A stretch of 64,000 nucleotides of DNA, taken from positions 124,001-188,000 of the forward strand of contig CANTUQ010000008.1 of assembly GCA_947683425.1 (NCBI GenBank), in the 5' to 3' direction. The DNA is from Excoecaria cochinchinensis (lineage: Eukaryota > Streptophyta > Magnoliopsida > Malpighiales > Euphorbiaceae). The translations under genes and the position numbers were made by a program. How positions within the stretch are numbered: the first letter of the stretch is position 1; every line of letters starts with the position of its first letter. Positions 56,104-64,000 of the stretch are shown here, piece by piece. Under the pieces are notes generated by a model. The model was not told the origin of the DNA, ran no database searches, and was given only the letters and a program-made list of their open reading frames with translations.

Positions 56104-58100
56104 TGTAACGCCCCAAAATTTTCGGTGTTTTTATTAATAGCTTGACGTGCTAAATATTTATCAAAAGTTAAATTTTGGCGCATAAGAGGTCGAATTTCTT
56201 CTTAAAGCTACTCAACTTAATTATTGAAATAAATTATTAGACAAATATATGTATAAACATAGAGGTATGTTTACATGTAATTGGATTAGAAAATATTAAT
56301 TAAAGAATAAAGGGTATATAGACAAATAAAATAAGAGATGGTAAGGGAATAGAAAGGAGAGAGACAGAACACAGTAAAGGAAAAGAAAGAGAACAGAGAA
56401 GGAGAGAAGGAAAGAGAGAGGGAGAGAGGGACGGCGGAGCAGCGGCGGAAGGTGGCGAGCGGTTGGTGGCGTCGTGGGCAAGCAGCGCCGTTGCCGATCA
56501 CGGCGATTTCCCATCGTCGTGGTGTCGTTGATCCAGGAAGCGGGAGAAAAAGACTAAAGCTTCTTCAGTGTGTTCCGGCCAGCTCCGGCAACGATCGGCG
56601 ACACGAGTGGTGCGACTGGACTCACGGCAGCCAGACGAAGCTTCCGGTGGCCGTGGATCTTCCTAAATCGCCGGCGATGAGCAGATCAAAGAGGGAGCAG
56701 ACCGAAGCTTTCGGCGTCGATTCTGGCGAAATGAACGATCTTCACGGCGCGTGACCACCGAAAAAGCAACCCCGGCGCTCCAAGCTTCCTCCCGGTGATT
56801 TCAGTGTCTTCGGTTGAGCTCCGGCGATGGTAAAATGAGCCAAAAATATCAGAAAAATCGGTTAGTGGCCACCAAACTTACCTTTTCCAAAAGATTTATT
56901 TATAAATTAAATTGTTAAGGTACGATTTATATTTACAGTATATGCGTGGTTAAGGTTTATTGAATTGATTGATAAATTTTCTGTGTTAATTGAGCAATTA
57001 GTTGGAGTAAATCAAATCTACCTTTCCATATGATTTTATATAAGATAACCATGCTATGGAATTTTTTTGTGTTATGTCTACTGAAGTTTAATGTCTAATT
57101 GGCAAATTATGTTTATTAGGGAATGCTGATATATGGTTCTGGTTTTATTTGCTATTAAATAACTCCTTTAGCTTATTGACAATTAGATATTGAAAATTGA
57201 TAAGTTATTACGGTGTAGCTATTTCTACCATTAAAACGAAATTGTAAAGTTATTTTGTTAGCTTGTTGAACTTGCATGTTAGCTAACATTGCACAAATGT
57301 AAAATGATAAATTAAAGTGAAATTAGAAGAGTATGATGAACTTGTCTCTTTGTGACCCTCACGGCTTGGTTAGGAAGAGGAGTTAACCTGGTTTGTTTAA
57401 ATTCTAAATGTGCTGACAATTTCACATGTTAAATAAAAATGAGAATGGTTAATGGTAGTTAATTGAATTAAAGAATTAGCTTAAAAAGGATGCAAATGAA
57501 CTATCCAGGATGGCTTAGTAACAAAGGGTATGTTTGTTGTTCCTCATATATATATATATGAAATTGAAATAGGCGTTAATTAATGGACAATAGGGGCTGT
57601 TCACATAATTTAAAAAAAAAAAAACTTTCATTCATAAAAATCAGTAAAAAATTAGGTTTTACAATAGTAAAAATGTACTGACTTATTGAAAAATTATTTA
57701 TAGTGATAGATGATGTATTATCATAATATCTTTGTATTTTGTAAAATTGATGTAAATAGTGAGTGATGATATTGTGAATTATTATATGAGTTGTGAATGG
57801 ACTTAAATTGGTGGATGGGCAAAATTGTGTTGGAGTTTGAATTGGAGTAGGATGGATGAAAATGTATTTGATTATAGAAGTGTTAAGACTTTCTGTTTAC
57901 AGGGAGATACGCAATATTATAGGGGAAATTCTGCCGAAATTTCGGTAGAATTTAAGTAGCCTATTTTAGAATGATTGTATGAATAGTAAGATTTAATAGT
58001 TATAAAACAGTTGGAAAAAAAAAATTACCCGAATTTTTGCAATAATTGTAAGAGTAGTTTAAGACAATTAAGTTATTATATATCGTTTAAGGGTGTTACA
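56104..58100 (+). mobile_element. Solo LTR of a Ty3/gypsy element (1997 bp)
   Basis: Starts TGTAACGCCCC and ends GGGTGTTACA. It is flanked by the 5-bp duplicated target ACAAT (56099-56103 and 58101-58105). There is no internal region or second LTR within its flanks, so it arose by recombination between two LTRs. A GA-rich stretch (56330-56430) and a GC-rich patch (56430-56800) contain an open frame of 100 codons (56452-56754) that I do not consider a gene. Orientation is taken from the TGTAAC start and is not certain. Confidence 0.92.
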
Positions 58101-58770
58101 ACAATAGTTTTAACAGTTATATTTTTTTTAAAAAAAAAGAACAGTATGCTAGTTTAGATTCGAATAGGAGTTTTTAGATTGGAATTTTTCCATCACTTAT
58201 AAAAAAAAAAGTCTTAATAGTTTTATCATTTATGTAAACAGAATTTGCATTGTATTATAGAGCCAGAATGGAATTAGATAGTAAGTGAATGATTAGAGAA
58301 ATTAAGTGTAGTTAATAAATAATGAGTATAGTTAAGTATACCTGAAGATAATTATAATAATAAAATTAATTAAATTGTTAAGAAAATCAGAGTTTCTGGT
58401 CATAAACAAATTAATTGGGTTATACACCTTTAAAAGGGGAAATTTATAAACAGAATTGGACTAGTGAAATGTAGTGAATACTTGTATAAACAATAATATA
58501 TATAATTAGTAAGATATGAAATAAACTTAGTTTGATGAAATAAAATGAAGGTGGTTCGGAATGGGAAGAAAAAAGTGGTGTCCGAATGTATACTTGTATA
58601 TACGAGGTATATTATGATTGTTAAGGCATTTTAATTGTATATACATGTGATTAATGGCATGTTGTGAAGATAAATTAGTGAAATGTGGTAAATAAATGGA
58701 GTGGTATGAGATAATGTTAACTTGTGTCACTGGGATTATTTCTGACATTATGGATCGAAATGTATATCGA
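58101..58770. other. CACTA B interior, no gene seen
   Basis: AT-rich, including ATAATTATAATAATAAAATTAATT-like stretches. Probably intron of the Transposase_24-type gene whose exon remnant follows. Confidence 0.5.
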
Positions 58771-58774
58771 TTTT

Positions 58775-58890
58775 AATAGTCTCAACATGAATTGAACGGA
58801 GAACCATGTGGTAGGATTGATCTTTATAAGCAAACCCATTATTCAATTCGAAAAAGTTGGTCATCTCAACAAGCAGCCGAAAATTGGATA
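58775..58890 (+). pseudogene. Transposase_24-type exon remnant of CACTA B
   Basis: One frame reads LNGEPCGRIDLYKQTHYS and RKSWSSQQAAENW. It matches the region of En/Spm-associated plant proteins that normally reads PGRIDLYKETH and W-S-x-x-A. It is the same protein family as the broken gene in CACTA A (17722-19326), but a different segment. Other exons are not recognised; the rest may be lost with the LTR insertions. Confidence 0.65.
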
Positions 58891-59164
58891 AGTAATTAAT
58901 ATACAAGTTTTGTAATGTAATTAGTTTGTTTTGAGACTTACATAAATTCTATTTTCTTTTAATTTCTTGTATTTGATTTTGAAACTCTTTGACTTGCTTG
59001 GTATCTCATGTTTTAGTGGTTTTTAATTTTGCAGTTCTTTAATTTAGGTTCATTCCAAACTGTTCAATTGATAGCGACGTTTATGAATTTTCAGGTAACA
59101 AGTGTAACTTCTCTTTTATTTACGTCAATGTGATACTTGTGCATTTATTTTTAGCTTATAGTTT

Positions 59165-59596
59165 TGATGTATTAATATTATACCTTTGTATTTTGTATAA
59201 TTGAATTGAGTACTGAAATTGGATGATATAAGTATATTATAATATATGGTATGTGAGATTGGATCTAAATTGGAGGATGGGCAAACTTGTGTTGGAGTTT
59301 GAATTGAAGTGGGTGGAATAAATATATGATTATTTGAAGTGTAAAGATTTTATTGATTTCAGGGGGATAGGTAATATTATAGAGGGAATTCTGCCGAAAT
59401 TTCGGTAGAATTAAGTGACATATTTGTATTTTGATTGAATGAATAGTAAAACTAAATAGCTATAGGGCAGATGGGTATAGTGAAAGGATAAAAACAAATA
59501 ATTACCTGAATTTCGCAATAATTTGAAGAGTAGTTTAAGAAAATCAAGTAATCAGTATCGTTGGAATCGTAATGTGTATAAATGAAGGGTGTTACA
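59165..59596 (+). repeat. Truncated second copy of the solo-LTR family
   Basis: Aligns with 57705-58100, the right end of the solo LTR (shared blocks GGATGGGCAAA, TGTTGGAGTTTGAATTG, ATTCTGCCGAAATTTCGGTA), and ends GGGTGTTACA at 59596. The left ~1.6 kb is missing and no target duplication was found. GAAATTTCGG-type palindromes (TGCCGAAATTTCGGTA) occur in both copies. Confidence 0.85.
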
Positions 59597-59929
59597 TGAT
59601 TGAGTGTTTTTATCTAATATAAGATTTTTTTTTTGCAGGAGCAGAATGCAAATTTTGAAGTTTCAACAGATTTTATTTCTTGATTAGGATGCAAATTTAA
59701 TTTTTTGTATTAGACAGTATGTTTTTTTTAATTAACCTTTTATTTGAATAAATACATTATATTAGATTTTTTTTTTAGAAATTTAATTGATTGTATGATA
59801 TTAAATTTAAAATGTGTCATTTTTAATACAATGCATATATGATAAGTATATTTGTCATAATTTGTGGACTTGTTAGTTCATAAATAACGGTATAATGTTT
59901 ATAATTATGATATTAATATTGTAATAAAA
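59597..59929. other. CACTA B interior, no gene seen
   Basis: Poly-T and AT-rich. 59628-59690 (AGGAGCAGAATGCAAATTTTG) looks like an exon start after TTTTTTTTTGCAG, a good 3' splice site, possibly the last exon or 3' UTR of the CACTA B gene. Confidence 0.4.
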
Positions 59930-60536
59930 AAAATATAATTTAATGACAATAAAAAAATTGTCACCAAAACTATTTTTTGTGACAATTATTTTTATCCCTA
60001 TTTATGTCACTAAAATGTAATGTAATATGATTTATATTCATCGTTAATATACATTAATTTAATGATGAAATTATTTTTCATCACTTAAAGTATTAGATTT
60101 AGTGACGAAATTAAATATTTTATGACGAAAATTATATTTATTTGTGACGATAATTACGTAACCAATGCTTAATGGTTTTAACAAGAAACGGAGTTTCGTC
60201 ATTAAAAATATTTAATTTCGTGACGAATTTTAAATTTGTCATAAAAAATACCAATTTTTAGTGACGATAAACAATATAATGTGACGAAATATAATTTTAT
60301 TTATGACATAATTTTTGTCATGAAAAGTAAGAACTAAAGATGACGATAATTATTTTCGTCACAAAAAATATACTTACGGTGACAAAAAAGTAAATCGTCA
60401 CATAAACTTTTATGTTACGCGCCTACCGTTACATTCTCTGTGACGATAAAAAATCATCACCTTATCTTTTCAGCGACGAAAAATGAATTTTTCATGACAA
60501 TTTTTTGCTTCACAAAAAGTCAGATTTCTTGTAGTG
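59930..60536. repeat. CACTA B right terminus and subterminal repeats
   Basis: Dense GTGACGATAA / TTCGTCACA repeats in both orientations, ending in the terminal repeat at 60536. Mirrors the left end. Confidence 0.88.
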
Positions 60537-60539
60537 GTG

Positions 60540-61303
60540 AGGACATCGAAGGTAGAAAAGGTAGGCAATAGAAGGGTGACCAAGAAAGAGAGATCTATGC
60601 GGAGGGAGGGAGACCATGAAAGGACACTGGCGGGGTGCACAGGCAGGGGAGCGACTTCATTAGATCTAGAAATTGGTGGGGTGGGCGAGGGGGAAAGAGG
60701 AAGAGGGAAGGGGGCACGCCGACAGAGAGAGAGAAGGAGGAAAGAGGGTGGGAAAAAAGGGTTTTTACCCTTAAAAATAGCGATAGAAAATATGTTCTCG
60801 CTATTTCTTTTTTCATTTTGCGACGGAATTCAATAACCATCGCAAATTTTGCAATGGGACGAAATGGTTCGTCGCTATTTTGCGATAGGCCACACATGCC
60901 CGTCGCTAATTTTAGCGACGGACATTTCAAGTCACAAATCAATTTTTAGCAATTGACAGAACATGTTCATCACTATTTCGAAACCATTAGCGACAGACAT
61001 GTTCTTAGCAACGGAATAAAATTTTTGCCGCTAAATTTAACGACAGAATAAAACGTCCGTTACTAAATTACATAGCAAATTCTTGCAGTAATCTTTGGCT
61101 GCCTAATTTAACAACGGAAGAATATTTCTGTCGCTAAATTATATCGCTAAAATGGAGGGGAATTTGTCCCGCTATTTTTAGTTACAAAATTTTTATGCCG
61201 TCTCTGAATACATAGATTTGCTATAAAATAGCGACGGTATGGCTATTCTGTTACTAAATCCGTCGCTGAATTTTTGTCACTAAAAATGCATTTTCTTGTA
61301 ATG
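60540..61303 (-). mobile_element. Right terminus of the outer CACTA, with leader and subterminal repeats
   Basis: The end at 61303 reads GCATTTTCTTGTAATG; its complement CATTACAAGAAAATGC equals the left terminus at 29697 except for one base near the tip. Repeats TAGCGACGG and inverses fill 60775-61290. 60540-60770 is purine-rich (CT-rich on -), a likely transcript leader for the TNP2 remnant (-). CACTA B was inserted in this leader at 55200-60536. Confidence 0.82.
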
Positions 61304-61850
61304 GTATACTTGATCAATGCTATATTATTCCTAATCATGATCTAAATAAGGGAAGGGTTTCACATGGAAATCCTTTTATCCTAGCAGTGGATATGCATGC
61401 AAGATGAAGACAAGTGGATACGCAAGATATAATATACATGGGACAGAAAAAGTTTGTGAGGTTAAATTACATAATTAAATCTAAATCCTCGATGGAAAGC
61501 CCCCTCTGCGGGCTTCAGCGCATGGGTTTTATGGTGGATGTCCAGTTTGGATTTATTTAAACAAATTTAATTAATTAATTAAGATTTAATTATAAGTTAA
61601 TACTTCAATCCTTTTAAATTTCTAATCCTACTAGAATTTTACTTTTAACTTGGAGTATAAAAATAGTAGTGGGATAAGAATAGAACTTTGCAATAACAAA
61701 AGAATCAAACTTTTTCCATTACTTCTCTCCTCGGCTGAAATTTTCACCACTAGTCTTAGCGAAATTTCAGCTTCTTCTGTACTTCCTCTTTGGTTCATTC
61801 TACTTTTCTCTGTCATGGACGATTATTAGATGTATTCGCCAATTAGATAC
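61304..61850. repeat. Dispersed repeat, copy 2, and flank
   Basis: 61470-61845 matches 20180-20560 in the same orientation. 61304-61470 has no clear match. The repeat is cut at 61850 by copia C: copy 1 continues CCAATCAAAATTG where copy 2 has CCAATTAGATAC and then the LTR. Confidence 0.8.
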
Positions 61851-62073
61851 TGAAAATTAAATTTGAGAAAGAAATGTGTTTTCTTATATATAAAAAACTG
61901 CAGTACAAAAGCTGATTATATACAGCTTTTTTTACAAGAAGATATCAACAAATTAGCATCCTAAGCAATGGCTAATTACTATATTAAAGGGATTACAAAT
62001 TGCTTATAATACAGAGTGACTTTCTCTAAATAGAAGATCTATTACTAAAATTAAGCTAAATCAAATCTTAACA
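61851..62073 (-). repeat. 3' LTR of copia C (223 bp)
   Basis: On - it starts TGTTAAGATTTGATTTAGC after the PPT and ends TTTTCA at 61851. The left edge is inferred from the TG..CA rule and the break in the dispersed repeat. TTTTTTATATATAAGAAAAC (about 61883-61902 on -) holds a TATA-like box. Confidence 0.75.
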
Positions 62074-62085
62074 CTCCCCCTCAAG
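62074..62085 (-). other. Polypurine tract of copia C
   Basis: On - it reads CTTGAGGGGGAG, right before TGTTAAG. Characteristic of many plant copia families. Confidence 0.9.
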
Positions 62086-62581
62086 TTAGAGCATGAATAT
62101 CAAGCATGTTCAACTTGGATGTCAGCTCCTTGAAAGTTTTTCCACTAAGAGCTTTTATAAAGACATTTGCTAGTTGCAAGTGAGATGGGACAAATTTTGT
62201 GATAATTTGACCAGTTTGAATTCTTTCCCTTACAACATGGCAGTCAATTTCTATGTGCTTTGTGCGTTCATGATACACTAGATTTGCTGCTATGTGAAGT
62301 GCAGCTTGATTATCACATAATAGCTTTGCTGGTCCTATAGAGACTTGCATGTCATTGAGCAGGAATCTTAGCCAAGTTAATTCGCAAGTTGCAGCTGCCA
62401 TGGATCTATATTCAGCTTCCGAAGATGACCTTGAAATAATTTTCTGTTTCTTTGCCTTCCAAGAGATCAATGAATTTCCTAAGAACACGCAATAGCTTGT
62501 TGATCTTCTTGTCATGGGAAAATTTGCCCAATTCACATCACAATAAGCCTTTAAAGTAAAAGAGTTATTAGATGGGAACAA
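62081..62581 (-). pseudogene. pol: copia C RNase H region
   Basis: An open 166-codon frame with AYCDVNWANFPMTRRSTSYCVF (catalytic Asp), SSSEAEYRSMAAATCELTWL (Glu) and LLCDNQAALHIAANLVYHER (Asp), then HIEIDCHVVRERIQTG and the end FVPSHLQLANVFIKALSG. Typical copia RNase H; all three catalytic acids are there. It runs into the PPT. It is in a different frame from the RT part at 63582, so at least one frameshift lies between; the native start is further upstream. Confidence 0.92.
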
Positions 62582-63582
62582 TAGACCTAAACCAAGATTT
62601 CCTTTCAGATATTTAATAACTCAAAGAGCAGTATCTTAATGTGTTTTTCTCAGAGCTTGCATGAATTGACTCAAAATATTAACTGAATATGTAATGTCAG
62701 ATCTTGTTATTGTGAGATAGATCAATCATCCAACTAATCTCCTATAGTGAGCTGGATCAAGAAGAAGATCACCTTCATGATTTGTGAGCTTTATATTCAT
62801 TTCCATAGGGAACTTTGAAGGTTAAGCACCTGAATAACCAGCATCATCAATGATCTCTAAAGCATATTTTTGTTGAGAGATAACAATACCTGTTTTGGAC
62901 CTTGCAATTTCTAACCCAAGAAATACTTAAGTATACCAAGATCTTTGATGTGAAATTGTCGATGAAGAAATTCCTTGAGATTGTGTATTGCATCTGCATC
63001 ATTTCCAGTAATCACCATGTCGTCCACATAGATAAGAATCATAGTTGTAGAAGAGCCTTTTGTTTTTACAAACAGTGAATAATCTGAGTGAGATTGAATA
63101 AAACCAGCCTTCTTAATAGCACTTGAAAATTTTGCAAACCAATTCCAAGGTGCTTGTTTAAGCCCATAAAGAGATTTATGTAGTCGACATACAAGTTTCT
63201 CCCCCTATCGACAAAGACCCGGTGGTGGAGTCATGTAGATTTCTTCAGCTAAGTCACCATGGAGAAATGCATTAGTCACATCCATTTGATATAATGGCTA
63301 ATTTTTGGTAGCAGCAACAGCAAGCAAACATCGAAAACTTGTTAATTTGGCTACTGGGGCAAATGTTTCAGTGTAGTCTAGGCCTTCTTGTTGAGAAAAA
63401 CCTTTCGCAACTAATCGGGCTTTGTAGTGTTCAATGGTGCCATTAGAATTGTATTTGAGACGGTAGACCCACTTGCTACCAATTGGATGATGACCAGCAG
63501 GCAAAGGAACTAAGGACCATGTCTTTTGTACAGTAAGAGCATCGAGTTCATGTTTCATAGCTTCTCTCCACTTTGAATCCAT
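62582..63582 (-). pseudogene. pol: copia C reverse transcriptase
   Basis: RVT_2 blocks on -: SKWREAMKHELDALTVQKTW, HHPIGSKWVYRLKYNSNG, HYKARLVAKGFSQQEGLDYTE, FAPVAKLTSFRCLLAVAA, a stop at 63298, then QMDVTNAFLHGDLAEEIYMT, KLVCRLHKSLYGLKQAPWNW, the catalytic ILIYVDDMVITGND (about 63010-63050), LKYFLGLEIARSKTGI and PMEMNIKLTNHEGDLL. All core motifs are retained. Stops near 63215, 62825 and 62730 and frame changes break the frame. Confidence 0.92.
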
Positions 63583-64000
63583 AATAGCTTGAACATAAGA
63601 GGTTGGTTCAAAATACTTGAAATGGTATTAACAAAGTGCTTATGGGTAAGTGACAAAGAATCATAAGAAATATAATCACTTAAAGGATATCGAGTACCTG
63701 ACTTACTTGAAGATGCTGGATTGGAAGGTGCAGTTGATGGTATTATACTAGCTTGTCCACAATGAAAATCGCGAAGGAGGATAGATGGCTACTTGACACG
63801 GTCACTTCATAGAATAGGAGGTGGATTAGGTGGTGGTGATGAAGAAAATGATGATATGGAAGAAGGGAAAGGTGATAGTACGTTATTTTCTAAAGCTGAA
63901 GGAGACAAATTTGGCACAAGTGGATTTGATTCATGGGTATAATCTGGTAACACAGGTGGGGATAGGTTGTTTGATGATGTTTCAGAAGTAAGAAATGGAA
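63583..64000 (-). pseudogene. pol: copia C integrase/RT linker
   Basis: Rich in Ser/Pro/Asn codons on - (for example LSPPVLPDYTHESNPLVPNL and SPPPNPPPIL), as in the poorly conserved spacer between integrase and RT in copia polyproteins. No long open frame. The integrase itself lies beyond the window. Confidence 0.65.

Larger units (their letters stand above)
55200..60536. mobile_element. CACTA element B (inner), 5.3 kb, non-autonomous
   Basis: Left end CACTATAAGAAATTTGACTT, right end AGTCAGATTTCTTGTAGTG, whose reverse complement is CACTACAAGAAATCTGACT. The terminal repeats match over roughly 27 bp with 2-3 differences. A 3-bp target duplication GTG flanks it (55197-55199 and 60537-60539), as CACTA elements make. 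Subterminal arrays of GTGACGAAAWTT (55220-55700, 59930-60530) differ from the TAGCGACG type of the outer ends, so this is another family. Its interior holds a Transposase_24 remnant, a solo gypsy LTR and an LTR fragment; no TNP2 is seen, so it cannot move alone. Confidence 0.93.
61851..64000 (-). mobile_element. Ty1/copia LTR retrotransposon C (right part outside window)
   Basis: 3' LTR (61851-62073), PPT, RNase H and RT on -, in copia order from right to left. The integrase, protease, gag and 5' LTR are beyond the window end. It is inserted in the dispersed repeat (5-bp candidate target GATAC at 61846-61850, partner outside). Family differs from A and B by its short LTR and RT sequence. Fewer lesions than A and B, so it may be younger. 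Confidence 0.92.

Noticed and set aside
56452..56754. 100-residue open frame in a GC-rich patch
   Set aside because: It lies wholly in a solo LTR, has no recognisable domain, and its length is explained by the GC-rich composition.
60534..60942. Overlapping open frames on both strands near the outer CACTA end
   Set aside because: Purine-rich leader and subterminal repeats produce open frames on both strands; no domain is seen.

Overview
This is a eudicot nuclear genome window made almost entirely of nested, mostly decayed transposable elements. The evidence is AT-rich DNA with introns, plant tRNA-iMet primer sites, plant-type Ty1/copia, chromoviral Ty3/gypsy, Tat-type, L1-type LINE and CACTA elements, and one plant lipid-transfer-protein gene. 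The species cannot be fixed from sequence alone. I found no bacterial operon, CRISPR array, tRNA or rRNA gene. Nothing here is a new enzymatic system; the interest is in structure (nesting, repeats inside elements, captured host-gene pieces).

Layout. (1) 1-7391: Ty1/copia element A on +, 5' LTR cut by the window start. (2) 7392-7452 plus 17722-20029: the 3' part of a CACTA DNA transposon with a Transposase_24-type gene. That gene is split by a complete chromoviral Ty3/gypsy element on - (7453-17721, duplicated target AATGG). The gypsy element itself carries a 434-bp Mutator-like MITE (13161-13594, 9-bp duplicated target). (3) 20030-22350: noncoding, including a dispersed repeat that recurs at 61470-61845. 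(4) About 22354-28191: an L1-type LINE on -. (5) 28192-29696: the only plausible host gene, a DIR1-like lipid-transfer protein at 28696-28992, flanked by two ~200-bp direct repeats.

(6) 29697-61303: two CACTA termini of one family facing each other, possibly one nested 31.6-kb element. Inside, in order: a pyrimidine-rich leader and exon-like pieces; Ty1/copia element B (32117-50174, duplicated target TACAC), itself split by a non-autonomous Tat-like element on - (35132-47970, duplicated target GGTGG); a broken PIN-LIKES (PILS) auxin-carrier gene fragment (50614-51050); an LTR-like start (51757); a TNP2-type CACTA transposase pseudogene on - (52600-54059); and a second, smaller CACTA (55200-60536, duplicated target GTG) holding a solo gypsy LTR (56104-58100, duplicated target ACAAT). 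(7) 61304-64000: the second copy of the dispersed repeat, interrupted by Ty1/copia element C on -, cut by the window end.

Insertion order follows from the nesting: CACTA hosts first, then copia and gypsy elements, then the Tat-like element and the MITE. Every element coding region carries stops or frameshifts. Many are TGG to TAG/TGA or CAG to TAG changes, as expected from deamination of methylated cytosine in silenced chromatin. All similarity judgements were made by eye; no alignment or database search was run.
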